From assembly GCF_000215705.1 (NCBI RefSeq), contig NC_015677.1, positions 1,934,001 to 1,998,000 on the forward strand: DNA of 64,000 bases, written 5' to 3'. Each line of letters begins with the position of its first letter. The stretch's first letter is position 1. The translations under genes were made by a program, and so were the position numbers. This stretch comes from Ramlibacter tataouinensis TTB310 (GTDB lineage: Bacteria > Pseudomonadota > Gammaproteobacteria > Burkholderiales > Burkholderiaceae_C). This document shows, piece by piece, positions 42,134 to 52,256 of this stretch. The notes under the pieces are model-generated. The model was not told the DNA's origin and searched no databases. It saw only the letters and a list, made by a program, of their open reading frames with translations.

Positions 42134-42736
42134 ATGCTGCTCGACGCCGACGACTCGCAACTGGTGCTGGTGGACTACCAGGCGCGGCTGATGCCGGTCA
42201 TCCACGAGGGGCCGGCCGTGCTGGCCAATGCCTTGCGGCTGGCTCAGCTGGCGCGGCTGTTCGGCGTGCCGGCGTTCGGCACCGAGCAGAATCCCTCACG
42301 GCTGGGCGAGAACCCCGCCGAGCTGCGGGCGTTGTGCCGCAAGACCCTGGCCAAGATGCATTTCAGCGCCTGCGCGGACGGCCTGGTGCCGCTGCTGCGG
42401 CCGCCGGCCAAGCCCGGCGGTGGCAATGCACGCAGCCTGCCGCGCCACCTGCAGAAACCCGCGGAACCCGCGCCGCAGCGCGGCACGGTGGTCATCGCCG
42501 GCTGCGAGGCCCATGTCTGCCTGCTGCAGACCGCGCTGGATCTGCTGGACGAGGAGTTCGAGGTCTGGGTGGTCACTGATGCCTGCAGCTCGCGCACCGA
42601 GCGCAGCCGCGACGCGGCCTTCGACCGCCTGGCCGGCGCCGGCTGCGAGCTGGTGACCACGGAAATGGTGGCCTTCGAGTGGCTGCGCACGGCCGAGCAT
42701 CCCCGGTTCAAGGACATGCTGGCCCTGATCAAGTAG
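42134..42736 (+). CDS. Isochorismatase family hydrolase
   Basis: A 200-aa cysteine hydrolase. The catalytic triad is visible as Asp in LVLVDYQARL, Lys in LAKMHFSA and Cys in AGCEAHVCLLQTALDLL. Family members hydrolyse amides, isochorismate or nicotinamide. The length and lack of a fused domain fit the YcaC/YecD type. Divergent from the HpaB-like flavoprotein and 26 nt before prpE. A joint role in aromatic or amide breakdown is inferred only from position. Confidence 0.88.
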   Translation: MLLDADDSQLVLVDYQARLMPVIHEGPAVLANALRLAQLARLFGVPAFGTEQNPSRLGENPAELRALCRKTLAKMHFSACADGLVPLLRPPAKPGGGNARSLPRHLQKPAEPAPQRGTVVIAGCEAHVCLLQTALDLLDEEFEVWVVTDACSSRTERSRDAAFDRLAGAGCELVTTEMVAFEWLRTAEHPRFKDMLALIK

Positions 42737-42762
42737 AAAAGCACGACAAGCCGGAGACAACG

Positions 42763-44655
42763 ATGAGCTATGCAGAGTTCTACCGCCGCTCCATCGAGCA
42801 GCCGGAGGCTTTCTGGGCCGAGCAGGCCCGCCTGATCGACTGGCAGTACCCGCCCGAGCGCATCTGCGACGACAGCCGGCCCCCTTTCACCCGCTGGTTC
42901 ATGGGTGGCACCACCAACCTGTGCCACAACGCGGTGGACCGGCACCTCAAGGAGCGTGGCGGCCAACCCGCGCTCATCCACGTCTCCACCGAAACCGGTA
43001 GCGAGACGGTCTACACCTTCGCGCAGCTGCACCGGGAAGTGCAGCGCACCGCCGCCATGCTGAAGGCGCTGGAGGTGGCCAAGGGCGACCGGGTGCTGAT
43101 CTACATGCCCATGATCCCGGAGGCGGTGTTCGCCATGCTGGCCTGCGCCCGCATCGGCGCCATCCACTCGGTGGTGTTCGGCGGCTTCGCTTCCGTTTCG
43201 CTGGCCTCGCGCATCGAGGACGCCACGCCCAAGGCCGTCGTCAGCGCCGATGCCGGCTCGCGCGGCGGCAAGGTGGTGCCCTACAAGCCGCTGCTGGACG
43301 AGGCGATCCGCCTGTCGCGCCACAAGCCTTCGGCCGTGCTGCTGGCCGACCGAGGCCTGGCCGCCATGGACATGGTGGCGGGACGCGACCATGCCTGGCG
43401 GGCCCTGGCCGAGGAACATGCGCAGGCCGAAGTGCCCTGCGAGTGGCTGCAGGCCACCGACATCAGCTACACCATCTACACCAGCGGCACCACCGGCCGG
43501 CCCAAGGGCGTGCAGCGTGACGTGGGCGGCTACGCCGTGTCCCTGGCCGCGAGCATGAAGCACATCTTCCAGGCCCGCGCCGGGGAAACCTATTTCTCCA
43601 CCAGCGACATCGGCTGGGTGGTGGGCCACAGCTACATCGTCTATGGCCCGCTGATCGCCGGCATGGCGACCCTCCTGTACGAGGGCCTGCCGGTCCGGCC
43701 CGATGCCGGCATCTGGTGGAGCCTGGTCGAGAAGTACCGGGTCACCGCCATGTTCAGCGCGCCCACGGCGGTGCGCGTGCTCAAGAAGCAGGACCCGGCC
43801 TATCTGAAGAAGCACGACCTGTCCAGCCTGCGGGCGCTGTTCCTGGCCGGCGAGCCGCTGGACGAGCCGACCGGCCGCTGGATTACCGAAGCCTTGGGCG
43901 TGCCCGTCATCGACAACTACTGGCAGACCGAGAGCGGCTGGCCCATCCTGACCATCGCCGGCGGGGTCGAACCCAAGGCCACCAAGTTCGGCAGCCCGGG
44001 CATCCCCATGTACGGCTACAAGGTCAAGATCCTGCACGAGTCCACCGGCCAGGAGCTGACCGGGCCGAACGAGAAGGGCGTGGTGGTGATCGAGGGGCCC
44101 ACGCCGCCGGGCTTCATGCAGACCGTCTGGGGCGACGACGAGCGCTTCGTCAACACCTACTGGAAGAGCGTGCCCGGCCGCATGGTCTACAGCACCTTCG
44201 ACTGGGGCATCCGCGACGAGGGCGGCTACTACTACATCCTGGGCCGCACCGACGACGTGATCAACGTCGCAGGTCACCGCCTGGGCACGCGGGAGATCGA
44301 GGAGAGCATCGCCAGCCACCCCAACGTGGCCGAGGTCGCCGTGGTGGGCGTGGCCGACGCGCTCAAGGGCCAGGTCGCGATGGCTTTCGTGGTGGCCAGG
44401 GACGCCGCGGCGCTGGACGACCCTGCCGCACGGCTCAGGCTCGAGGGCGAGATCATGAAGCGGGTGGACGAGCAGCTCGGCTCCGTCGCCCGGCCGGCGC
44501 GGGTGCGTTTCGTCACCCTGCTGCCCAAGACCCGCAGCGGCAAGCTGCTGCGCCGGGCCATCCAGGCGGTCTGCGAAGGCCGCGACCCGGGCGACCTGAC
44601 CACCATCGAGGATCCGACGGCGCTGCAGCAGATCAAGGACGTCGCCAGCCAATAA
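42763..44655 (+). CDS. prpE: Propionyl-CoA synthetase
   Basis: A 630-aa AMP-forming acyl-CoA synthetase of the PrpE branch. AMP motif YTSGTTGRPKGVQRDVGGY, A5-A8 motifs YWQTESGWPI and FGTREIEE-like GHRLGTREIEESI, and the C-terminal PKTRSGKLLRR with the catalytic, acetylation-regulated Lys. FGGFASVSLASRIEDATPK is typical of PrpE/Acs. Activates propionate (possibly acetate). The start at MSYAEFYRRS has GGAG 7 nt upstream. No prpBCD genes lie nearby in the window. Followed by a repeat and the sucA leader. Confidence 0.93.
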   Translation: MSYAEFYRRSIEQPEAFWAEQARLIDWQYPPERICDDSRPPFTRWFMGGTTNLCHNAVDRHLKERGGQPALIHVSTETGSETVYTFAQLHREVQRTAAMLKALEVAKGDRVLIYMPMIPEAVFAMLACARIGAIHSVVFGGFASVSLASRIEDATPKAVVSADAGSRGGKVVPYKPLLDEAIRLSRHKPSAVLLADRGLAAMDMVAGRDHAWRALAEEHAQAEVPCEWLQATDISYTIYTSGTTGRPKGVQRDVGGYAVSLAASMKHIFQARAGETYFSTSDIGWVVGHSYIVYGPLIAGMATLLYEGLPVRPDAGIWWSLVEKYRVTAMFSAPTAVRVLKKQDPAYLKKHDLSSLRALFLAGEPLDEPTGRWITEALGVPVIDNYWQTESGWPILTIAGGVEPKATKFGSPGIPMYGYKVKILHESTGQELTGPNEKGVVVIEGPTPPGFMQTVWGDDERFVNTYWKSVPGRMVYSTFDWGIRDEGGYYYILGRTDDVINVAGHRLGTREIEESIASHPNVAEVAVVGVADALKGQVAMAFVVARDAAALDDPAARLRLEGEIMKRVDEQLGSVARPARVRFVTLLPKTRSGKLLRRAIQAVCEGRDPGDLTTIEDPTALQQIKDVASQ

Positions 44656-44658
44656 GGA

Positions 44659-44698
44659 CTCCCTCTCCCCCTCGGGGGAGAGGGCGGGGGTGAGGGGG
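44659..44698 (+). repeat. Intergenic GC-rich palindromic element
   Basis: CTCCCTCTCCCC-CTC-GGGGGAGAGGG core palindrome followed by CGGGGGTGAGGGGG, directly after prpE. Elements of this shape (CCCTCTCCCC/GGGGAGAGGG with a trailing GGGGTGAGGG) recur between genes in many proteobacterial genomes, including Comamonadaceae. Related degenerate copies lie inside aceF. Confidence 0.7.
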
Positions 44699-44721
44699 TT
44701 CCTGAAGCCGCCGCGGGCCGT

Positions 44722-44769
44722 GTTGCGCAGGCGAGCGTGCCACGGAAGTGGCACAATCGCTTGCGCAAC
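44722..44769 (+). promoter_or_regulatory. 48-nt hairpin in the sucA upstream region
   Basis: A 13-bp outer stem (44722-44734 with 44757-44769, one G-U wobble), a 2x2 internal loop, a 7-bp stem GTGCCAC/GTGGCAC and a GGAA (GNRA) tetraloop. It lies 105 nt before the sucA start and could act as a leader RNA structure or as a DNA site. Confidence 0.6.
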
Positions 44770-44874
44770 CAAGGCCCTTCCAGCCACAGTCGCATCCGCC
44801 ATCCGGTCCAGCCGTGTCGCGGAAGGTTTCTTCAACCAGCTCATGCTCCCTGCAGGGGGGCGGAAAGTAGCGAA

Positions 44875-47745
44875 ATGAGCGAGACGAACTCCGTCTACAC
44901 GGCCTATCAGGCCAATTCGTACCTCTTCGGCGGCAACGCGCCCTACGTGGAGGAGATGTACGAGAACTACCTGACCAATCCCGGCAGCGTGCCGGACAAC
45001 TGGCGCGAGTACTTCGACGCGCTGCAGCACGTGCCGGCCGTCGACGGCAGCAATGCCAAGGACGTGCCCCACCTGCCGGTCGTCAACGCCTTCGCCGAGC
45101 GCGCCAAGCAGGGCGGCACCAAGGTGGTGGTGGCCTCCGGCGCCGATTCCGAGATGGGCCGCAAGCGCACCGCGGTGCAGCAGCTGATCGCCGCCTACCG
45201 CAACGTCGGTGCCCGATGGGCCGACCTGGACCCGCTCAAGCGCACCGAGCGCGAGAAGATCCCCGAGCTCGACCCCGCGTTCTACGGCTTCACCGATGCC
45301 GACCAGGAGACGGTGTTCAACACCAGCAACACCTTCTTCGGCCGCGACACCATGTCGCTGCGCGAGCTGATCAACGCACTGCGCGAAACCTACTGCGGCA
45401 CCATCGGCGCCGAGTACATGTACATCACCGACCAGGGCCGCAAGCGCTGGTGGCAGCAGAAGCTCGAGTCCATCCGCAGCAAGCCGCAGTTCAACGCCGA
45501 CAGGAAAAAGCACCTCCTGGACCGCCTGACGGCGGCCGAGGGCCTGGAGCGCTTCCTGCACACCAAGTACGTGGGCCAGAAGCGCTTCTCGCTGGAAGGC
45601 GGCGAGAGCTTCATCGCCGCCATGGACGAGCTGATCCAGCAGGCCGGCGCCAAGGGCGTGCAGGAGATCGTGATCGGCATGGCCCACCGCGGCCGCCTGA
45701 ACGTGCTGGTCAACACCCTGGGCAAGATGCCGCGCGACCTGTTCGCCGAGTTCGAGCACACGGCCAAGGAGGACCTGCCGGCCGGCGACGTGAAGTACCA
45801 CCAGGGCTTCTCGTCCGACGTCACCACCCCCGGCGGCCCGGTGCACCTGTCGCTGGCCTTCAACCCCTCGCACCTGGAGATCGTCAACCCGGTGGTGGAG
45901 GGCTCGGTGCGCGCCCGCATGGACCGCCGCGGCGACCCCAAGGGCCGCCAGGTGCTGCCGGTGCAGGTGCACGGCGACGCCGCCGTGGCCGGCCAGGGCG
46001 TGGTGATGGAGACGCTGGCGCTGGCCGAGACCCGGGGTTACTTCACCGGCGGCACGGTGCACCTCGTCATCAACAACCAGATCGGCTTCACCACCTCGGA
46101 CCCGCGCGACAGCCGCTCGACGCTGTACTGCACCGACGTGGTCAAGATGATCGAGGCGCCGGTGCTGCACGTGAACGGCGACGACCCCGAGGCGGTGGTG
46201 CTGGCCACCCAGCTGGCGCTGGAGTACCGCCAGGAGTTCGCCAAGGACGTGGTGGTCGACATCGTCTGCTTCCGCAAACTGGGCCACAACGAGCAGGACA
46301 CGCCCTCCCTGACCCAGCCGCTGATGTACAAGAAGATCGCGGCCCACCCGGGCACGCGCAAGCTGTACGCGGACAAGCTGGCGACCCAGGGGCTGGGCGA
46401 CTCGCTGGGCGACGACATGGTCAAGGCCTACCGCGCCGCCATGGACGCCGGACGGCACACGGTGGATCCGGTGCTGACCAACTTCAAGAGCAAGTATGCG
46501 GTCGACTGGAGCCCCTATCTTGGCAAGAAGTGGACCGACGCCGCCGAGACCGCCATCCCCACGGCGGAATGGAAGCGGCTGGCCGAGCGCATCACCACCG
46601 TGCCGGAGAATTTCACCGTGCACCCGCTGGTCAAGAAGGTGCTGGAAGACCGCGCCGCCATGGGCCGCGGCGACGTCAACGTCGACTGGGGCATGGGCGA
46701 GCACATGGCGTACGCCTCGCTGGTGGCCAGCGGCTACCCGGTGCGGCTGTCGGGCGAGGACGTGGGCCGGGGGACCTTCACCCACCGGCACGCCGTGCTG
46801 CACGACCAGAACCGCGAGCGCTGGGACGTCGGCACCTACATCCCGCTGCAGAACGTGGCCGACAGCCAGGCGCCCTTCGTCTGCATCGACTCCATCCTGT
46901 CGGAGGAGGCCGTGCTGGGCTTCGAGTACGGCTACGCGTCCAATGATCCCAATACGCTGGTGATCTGGGAGGCCCAGTTCGGCGATTTCGCCAACGGCGC
47001 GCAGGTGGTGATCGACCAGTTCATCGCCTCCGGCGAGGTGAAGTGGGGCCGCGTCAACGGCATCACGCTGATGCTGCCGCACGGCTACGAGGGCCAGGGC
47101 CCCGAGCACAGCTCGGCCCGCCTGGAGCGCTTCATGCAGCTGTCGGCCGACACCAACATGCAGGTGGTCCAGCCCACCACGGCCAGCCAGATCTTCCACG
47201 TGCTGCGCCGCCAGATGATCCGCCCGCTGCGCAAGCCGCTGGTGATCATGACGCCCAAGTCGCTGCTGCGGAACAAGGACGCGACCTCGCCGCTGTCCGA
47301 ATTCACCAAGGGCGGCTTCCAGACCGTGATCCCCGAGAACCAGGAGCTCAAGGCCGACAAGGTCAAGCGCGTCATCGTGTGCTCGGGCAAGGTGTACTAC
47401 GACCTGGCCAAGAAGCGCGAGGAGAAGGGCGCCGACGACACCGCCATCCTGCGCGTGGAGCAGCTCTACCCGTTCCCGCACAAGGTCTTCGCCTCGGAAC
47501 TGAGGAAGTACCCCAACGCCACCGACATCGTGTGGTGCCAGGACGAGCCGCAGAACCAGGGTGCCTGGTTCTTCGTGCAGCACTACATCCACGAGAACAT
47601 GCTCGAGGGCCAGAAGCTGGGTTATGCCGGCCGCGCGGCCTCGGCCTCGCCGGCGGTGGGCTACTCGCACCTGCACCAGGAGCAGCAGAAGGCGCTGGTC
47701 GACGCCGCCTTCTCCAAGCTCAAGGGCTTCGTGCTGACGAAATAA
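44875..47745 (+). CDS. sucA: 2-oxoglutarate dehydrogenase E1 component
   Basis: A 956-aa ThDP enzyme of the TCA cycle, decarboxylating 2-oxoglutarate. The N-terminal E1-specific head ([25 protein letters not shown]) is typical of Suc[15 protein letters not shown] ([11 protein letters not shown]), the [11 protein letters not shown] and [15 protein letters not shown] blocks mark the ThDP site, and [20 protein letters not shown] is the downstream conserved region. The start is the ATG of MSETNSVY; the frame is open upstream in the leader without support. First gene of sucA-sucB-lpd-zapE. Confidence 0.97.
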   Translation: MSETNSVYTAYQANSYLFGGNAPYVEEMYENYLTNPGSVPDNWREYFDALQHVPAVDGSNAKDVPHLPVVNAFAERAKQGGTKVVVASGADSEMGRKRTAVQQLIAAYRNVGARWADLDPLKRTEREKIPELDPAFYGFTDADQETVFNTSNTFFGRDTMSLRELINALRETYCGTIGAEYMYITDQGRKRWWQQKLESIRSKPQFNADRKKHLLDRLTAAEGLERFLHTKYVGQKRFSLEGGESFIAAMDELIQQAGAKGVQEIVIGMAHRGRLNVLVNTLGKMPRDLFAEFEHTAKEDLPAGDVKYHQGFSSDVTTPGGPVHLSLAFNPSHLEIVNPVVEGSVRARMDRRGDPKGRQVLPVQVHGDAAVAGQGVVMETLALAETRGYFTGGTVHLVINNQIGFTTSDPRDSRSTLYCTDVVKMIEAPVLHVNGDDPEAVVLATQLALEYRQEFAKDVVVDIVCFRKLGHNEQDTPSLTQPLMYKKIAAHPGTRKLYADKLATQGLGDSLGDDMVKAYRAAMDAGRHTVDPVLTNFKSKYAVDWSPYLGKKWTDAAETAIPTAEWKRLAERITTVPENFTVHPLVKKVLEDRAAMGRGDVNVDWGMGEHMAYASLVASGYPVRLSGEDVGRGTFTHRHAVLHDQNRERWDVGTYIPLQNVADSQAPFVCIDSILSEEAVLGFEYGYASNDPNTLVIWEAQFGDFANGAQVVIDQFIASGEVKWGRVNGITLMLPHGYEGQGPEHSSARLERFMQLSADTNMQVVQPTTASQIFHVLRRQMIRPLRKPLVIMTPKSLLRNKDATSPLSEFTKGGFQTVIPENQELKADKVKRVIVCSGKVYYDLAKKREEKGADDTAILRVEQLYPFPHKVFASELRKYPNATDIVWCQDEPQNQGAWFFVQHYIHENMLEGQKLGYAGRAASASPAVGYSHLHQEQQKALVDAAFSKLKGFVLTK

Positions 47746-47755
47746 CGACGGATTC

Positions 47756-47783
47756 GACAAGCCGGGCTCCGCCCGGCCTTGTC
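47756..47783 (+). promoter_or_regulatory. Intercistronic hairpin between sucA and sucB
   Basis: GACAAGCCGGGC-TCC-GCCCGGCCTTGTC: 12 bp with a single bulged C and a 3-nt loop. A short CTTGAACAAG hairpin and ATTTTT follow at 47795-47800. It may give partial termination or 3' protection of the sucA segment. Confidence 0.55.
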
Positions 47784-47810
47784 CTTGAACAAGAATTTTT
47801 AGGAATAAGA

Positions 47811-49094
47811 ATGGCTATCGTTGACGTGAAAGTGCCGCAGCTGTCGGAGTCGGTGGCGGAAGCAACCCTGCTGCAGTGGAAGAAGAAGCCCGGCGAGGCC
47901 GTGGCCCAGGACGAGATCCTGATCGAGATCGAGACCGACAAGGTGGTGCTCGAGGTGCCGGCCCCCAGCGCCGGCGTGCTGGCCGAGGTGGCCGTGGCCA
48001 ATGGCGGGACCGTGACGGCCGACCAGGTCATCGCCAGGATCGACAGCGAGGGCAGGGCCGGTGCCACCGCACCCGCGGCCGCGCCGGCCGCTGCGGCCGC
48101 GGGCAAGCCCGACGCCGCAACCCCCAGCGCTGTGGCCTCCCAGCCAGCGGCCGTGGCGGGCGCCAAGGCCGGCGTGGCCATGCCCGCGGCGGCCAAGCTG
48201 ATGGCCGACAACAACCTGCCCGCCGGCTCGGTGGCCGGCAGCGGCCGCGATGGCCGCGTGACCAAGGGTGACGTGCTGGGCGCGGTGGCCGGCGGCACTC
48301 CCAAACTGGCGGTCGTGCCGGCGCAACCGGCGCGGCCGGCGGCGCCGTCGCTGCCGCAGGTGGCGGCACCCGTCGCGGCGCCCGACCTGGGCGAGCGTCC
48401 CGAGCAGCGGGTGCCCATGAGCCGGCTGCGCGCCCGCGTCGCCGAGCGCCTGCTGCAGTCGCAGTCCACCAATGCCATCCTGACCACCTTCAACGAGGTC
48501 AACATGGCGCCGGTGATGGAGATGCGCAAGCGTTTCCAGGAGAAGTTCGAGAAGGAGCACGGCGTCAAGATCGGCTTCATGAGCTTCTTCGTGAAGGCCG
48601 CGGTGCACGCGCTCAAGAAGTACCCGGTGATCAACGCCAGCGTGGACGGCAACGACATCGTCTACCACGGCTACTTCGACATCGGCATCGCCGTCGGCTC
48701 GCCGCGCGGCCTGGTGGTGCCCATCCTGCGCAATGCCGACCAGATGTCGTTCGCCGACATCGAGAAGAAGATCGCCGAGTTCGGGCAGAAGGCCAAGGAC
48801 GGCAAGCTGGGCATCGAGGAGATGACCGGCGGCACCTTCTCCATCTCCAACGGCGGCGTGTTCGGCTCCATGCTGTCCACCCCCATCATCAACCCGCCGC
48901 AATCGGCCATCCTGGGCGTGCACGCGACCAAAGAGCGCCCGGTGGTGGAGAACGGCCAGATCGTCATCCGCCCGATCAACTACCTGGCCATGAGCTACGA
49001 CCACCGCATCATCGACGGCCGCGAGGCCGTACTGGGCCTGGTGGCGATGAAGGAAGCGCTGGAAGACCCGGCCCGTCTCCTCTTCGACATCTAA
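47811..49094 (+). CDS. sucB: 2-oxoglutarate dehydrogenase E2, dihydrolipoamide succinyltransferase
   Basis: A 427-aa core protein of the OGDH complex. Single lipoyl domain ([22 protein letters not shown], lipoyl Lys in [13 protein letters not shown]), a subunit-binding domain ([29 protein letters not shown]), and the catalytic domain with [26 protein letters not shown], and [13 protein letters not shown] (catalytic His). The linker is Ala/Pro-rich without the palindromic elements seen in aceF. AGGAATAAGA precedes the ATG. Lies 9 nt before lpd. Confidence 0.97.
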   Translation: MAIVDVKVPQLSESVAEATLLQWKKKPGEAVAQDEILIEIETDKVVLEVPAPSAGVLAEVAVANGGTVTADQVIARIDSEGRAGATAPAAAPAAAAAGKPDAATPSAVASQPAAVAGAKAGVAMPAAAKLMADNNLPAGSVAGSGRDGRVTKGDVLGAVAGGTPKLAVVPAQPARPAAPSLPQVAAPVAAPDLGERPEQRVPMSRLRARVAERLLQSQSTNAILTTFNEVNMAPVMEMRKRFQEKFEKEHGVKIGFMSFFVKAAVHALKKYPVINASVDGNDIVYHGYFDIGIAVGSPRGLVVPILRNADQMSFADIEKKIAEFGQKAKDGKLGIEEMTGGTFSISNGGVFGSMLSTPIINPPQSAILGVHATKERPVVENGQIVIRPINYLAMSYDHRIIDGREAVLGLVAMKEALEDPARLLFDI

Positions 49095-49103
49095 GGAGCG
49101 GCC

Positions 49104-50534
49104 ATGGCGAAGAACTTTGACGTCATCGTCATTGGCGGCGGGCCGGGCGGCTACATCGCCGCCATCCGCGCGGCGCAGCTGGGATTCAACACGGCCTGCG
49201 TCGACGAGTGGAAGGGCCCCAAGGGCGGACCGGCCCCGGGGGGCACCTGCACCAACGTGGGCTGCATCCCGTCCAAGGCGCTGCTGCAGTCCTCGGAGAA
49301 CTTCGAGGAGGCCGGCAAGCACTTCGGCGACCACGGCATCCAGATCGGCGGCCTGTCCATCGACGTGGCCAGGATGCTGGGCCGCAAGGACACCGTCGTG
49401 AAGCAGAACAACGACGGCATCCTGTACCTGTTCAAGAAGAACAAGGTCAGCTTCTTCCACGGCCGTGGGTCGTTCGTCAAGGCCGGCGCCGAAGGCTACG
49501 AGATCAAGGTCGCGGGTGCCGCCGAGGAAACGCTGTCGGCCAGGCAGGTGATCGTCGCCACCGGTTCCAATGCCCGCGCGCTGCCGGGCGCGCCTTTCGA
49601 CGAAGCCAACATCCTGTCCAACGACGGGGCGCTGCGCATCCCCCAGGTGCCCAGGACGCTGGGCGTGATCGGCTCGGGCGTGATCGGCCTGGAGATGGGT
49701 TCGGTGTGGCGCCGCCTGGGCGCCGACGTGACCATCCTGGAAGGCCTGCCCACCTTCCTGGGCGCGGTGGACGAGCAGATTGCCAAGGAAGCGCACAAGC
49801 TGTTCACCAAGCAGGGTCTGAAGATCGAGCTGGGCGTCAAGGTCGGCGAGGTGAAGAACAACGGTGCCCAGGGCGTGTCCATCGCCTACACCGGCGCCAA
49901 GGGCGAGGCCCTGAACCTGCAGGTCGACAAGCTCATCGTCTCCATCGGCCGCGTGCCCAACACCATCGGCCTCAACCCCGAGGCGGTGGGACTGAAGCTG
50001 GACGAGCGCGGCGCCATCGTCGTGGACGACGAGTGCCGCACCAACCTGCCCGGCGTCTGGGCCATCGGCGACGTGGTGCGCGGCCCCATGCTGGCGCACA
50101 AGGCCGAGGAGGAAGGCGTGGCCGTGGCCGAGCGCATCGCCGGCCAGCACGGCCACGTCAACTTCAACACCATTCCCTGGGTCATCTACACCAGCCCGGA
50201 GATCGCCTGGGTGGGCCAGACCGAGCAGCAGCTAAAGGCCGCGGGCCGCAAGTACCGCGCCGGCACGTTCCCGTTCATGGCCAACGGGCGCGCGCGGGCG
50301 CTGGGCGACACCTCCGGCATGGTCAAGTTCCTGGCCGACGAGGCGACCGACGAGATCCTGGGCGTGCACATGGTCGGCCCCATGGCCAGCGAGCTGATCT
50401 CCGAGGCCGTGGTCGCGATGGAATTCAAGGCGTCCAGCGAGGACATCGCCCGCATCTGCCACGCGCACCCGTCGCTGTCGGAAGCGACCAAGGAGGCGGC
50501 GCTGGCGGTGGACAAGCGCACGCTCAATTTCTGA
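49104..50534 (+). CDS. lpd: Dihydrolipoamide dehydrogenase E3 of the OGDH complex
   Basis: A 476-aa flavoenzyme without a fused lipoyl domain, unlike the E3 of the PDH operon. FAD motif [17 protein letters not shown], redox disulfide in [19 protein letters not shown] motif [17 protein letters not shown], and [15 protein letters not shown] at the C terminus with the catalytic His-Glu pair. Standard length. A good GGAG site 8 nt upstream. Each of the two 2-oxoacid dehydrogenase complexes thus has its own E3. zapE begins 2 nt after the stop. Confidence 0.97.
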   Translation: MAKNFDVIVIGGGPGGYIAAIRAAQLGFNTACVDEWKGPKGGPAPGGTCTNVGCIPSKALLQSSENFEEAGKHFGDHGIQIGGLSIDVARMLGRKDTVVKQNNDGILYLFKKNKVSFFHGRGSFVKAGAEGYEIKVAGAAEETLSARQVIVATGSNARALPGAPFDEANILSNDGALRIPQVPRTLGVIGSGVIGLEMGSVWRRLGADVTILEGLPTFLGAVDEQIAKEAHKLFTKQGLKIELGVKVGEVKNNGAQGVSIAYTGAKGEALNLQVDKLIVSIGRVPNTIGLNPEAVGLKLDERGAIVVDDECRTNLPGVWAIGDVVRGPMLAHKAEEEGVAVAERIAGQHGHVNFNTIPWVIYTSPEIAWVGQTEQQLKAAGRKYRAGTFPFMANGRARALGDTSGMVKFLADEATDEILGVHMVGPMASELISEAVVAMEFKASSEDIARICHAHPSLSEATKEAALAVDKRTLNF

Positions 50535-50536
50535 AC

Positions 50537-51637
50537 GTGACCTCGGTCCGCGAGGCCTATGACGCAGAGCTGAAGGCGCGGGGTTACGCCAGCGACCCCG
50601 CGCAGCTGCGTGCCGTCGAGGCGCTGGACCGTTGCGCTTTGGAGTGGGCGCAGTTCAAGGAGCAGCGCTCCAACGTCATCAAGAAGCTGATAAACCGGCC
50701 CGCCATCCCGCGCGGCGCCTACCTCTGGGGCGGCGTGGGGCGCGGCAAGAGCTTCCTGATGGACTGCTTCTTCAACGCGGTGCCGCTCGCGCGCAAGACG
50801 CGGCTGCATTTCCACGAGTTCATGCGCGAGGTGCACCGCGAGCTGGCCGAGCTCCAGGGCACCGTCAACCCGCTGGACCGGCTGGGTGAGCGCATTGCGC
50901 GGCGCTACCGGCTGATCTGCTTCGACGAGTTCCACGTCGCCGACATCACGGACGCGATGATCCTGCACCGGCTGCTGCAGGCGCTGTTCGACAACGGCGT
51001 GGGCTTCGTCACGACCTCCAACTTCAGGCCCGACGATCTGTATCCCAACGGGCTGCACCGTGACCGCATCCTGCCGGCCATCGAGCTGCTCAAGGAGAAG
51101 ATGGACGTGGTGAACGTGGACAACGGCACGGACTACCGGCGCCGCACGCTGGAGCACGTCAGGCTCTACCACACGCCGCTGGGCCCGCAGGCCGACGCCG
51201 AGATGGACCGCGCCTTCACCGAGCTGGCCGAGACGCACGACGAGGACCCGGTGCTGCACATCGAGCAGCGCGAGATCCGGGCGCGGCGCAAGGCCGGCGG
51301 CGTGGTCTGGTTCGACTTCAGGACCCTGTGCGGCGGGCCGCGCTCGCAGAACGACTACCTGGAGATCGCCACCCAGTTCCACACGGTGCTGCTGTCGGGG
51401 GTGCCGCACATGCCGGTGCGCATGGCCTCGGAAGCGCGGCGCTTCACCTGGCTGGTCGACGTGCTGTACGACCGGCGGGTGAAATTCATCATGTCGGCAG
51501 AGGTGCCGCCGGAGGGCCTGTACACCGAAGGACCGCTGGCCCATGAGTTCCCGCGCACCGTCTCGCGCCTCAACGAGATGCAGTCGGCCGAGTTCCTTGC
51601 GCAGGAGCACCGCATGGTCGACACTCGCCTGACATGA
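50537..51637 (+). CDS. zapE: Cell division ATPase ZapE (AFG1-like)
   Basis: A 366-aa AFG1/ZapE AAA-type ATPase. Walker A is GGVGRGKSF and Walker B is LICFDEFHVAD, with TTSNFRPDDLYPNGLHRDRILPAI as the sensor region. It destabilises FtsZ filaments under stress in E. coli. I start at GTG (MTSVREAYDAEL), directly after lpd; the open frame upstream is shadow of lpd. It shares the OGDH operon and overlaps the next gene by 4 nt. Confidence 0.93.
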   Translation: MTSVREAYDAELKARGYASDPAQLRAVEALDRCALEWAQFKEQRSNVIKKLINRPAIPRGAYLWGGVGRGKSFLMDCFFNAVPLARKTRLHFHEFMREVHRELAELQGTVNPLDRLGERIARRYRLICFDEFHVADITDAMILHRLLQALFDNGVGFVTTSNFRPDDLYPNGLHRDRILPAIELLKEKMDVVNVDNGTDYRRRTLEHVRLYHTPLGPQADAEMDRAFTELAETHDEDPVLHIEQREIRARRKAGGVVWFDFRTLCGGPRSQNDYLEIATQFHTVLLSGVPHMPVRMASEARRFTWLVDVLYDRRVKFIMSAEVPPEGLYTEGPLAHEFPRTVSRLNEMQSAEFLAQEHRMVDTRLT

Positions 51638-52236
51638 ACACCCGTTGGACGTGGCCCTTGCTGCTGGCGCTGGGCAGCGGGGCGGCGCAGGCCCAGACTC
51701 AGACCCAGGCACCTGACGCCCTGGACGCCGAACTCGCCCGCATCTCGGCCGAGCGGCGCCAGGCCGAGGCCCGGTTCGCGGCCGAGGAAAAGGCCTGTTA
51801 CGCGCGCTTCGCGGTGAACGACTGCATCGCCGAGGCCCGCGCGCGGCAGCGTGCCGCGGCGGCCGACCTGCGCCGGCAGGAGAATTCGCTGGCCGAGGAA
51901 CAGCGCCGGCGCCGCGGCGCCGAGCGGAGGGAGGAGCTGCGCGAGCGGGCGGACGAGCGCGACCGGGAACTGGCGCAGCGCCGCGCCGGCGCGGCGATGC
52001 AGCAGGAAAGCCGCGATCAGGACGGCACGCGCAAGGGGACGCAAGGCGCCCCGCGCGCGGACAGCACGCCGCGGCGGGCCGAACGATTGCCGTCGGAGCG
52101 TCCGGCCGTGGACGAGGCGGGCAACCGGCGCGCCCACGAGGAACGCGTGCGCGAGGCGCTCCAGCGCAAGGAGCGGGTGCAGGAAAGGGCGGCGCAGCGC
52201 GCCAAGCGCGCGCAGCCGCTGCCCGTGCCGCCCTGA
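51634..52236 (+). CDS. Hypothetical exported coiled-coil protein
   Basis: A 200-aa protein with signal peptide MNTRWTWPLLLALGSGAAQA. The mature part is charged and mostly helical: ARISAERRQAEARFAAEEKACYARFAVNDCIAEARARQRAA, with two cysteines (YxRF-type CYARF...NDC) that could form a disulfide, then Arg/Glu-rich repeats. Its pattern ACYxRFAVNDCxxxxRxxxR occurs in a family of uncharacterised betaproteobacterial periplasmic proteins. The ATG overlaps the zapE stop (ATGA), so it is co-translated. No function assigned. Confidence 0.75.
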   Translation: MNTRWTWPLLLALGSGAAQAQTQTQAPDALDAELARISAERRQAEARFAAEEKACYARFAVNDCIAEARARQRAAAADLRRQENSLAEEQRRRRGAERREELRERADERDRELAQRRAGAAMQQESRDQDGTRKGTQGAPRADSTPRRAERLPSERPAVDEAGNRRAHEERVREALQRKERVQERAAQRAKRAQPLPVPP

Positions 52237-52256
52237 GCCGGGCGGGCCGGCCTGGC

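Noticed and set aside
42244..47760. 1838-codon open frame on the minus strand opposite prpE and sucA
   Set aside because: It is antisense to well-supported genes. Its His/Ala/Arg/Val-rich composition is typical of frames opposite GC-rich coding DNA, and it has no recognisable domain.
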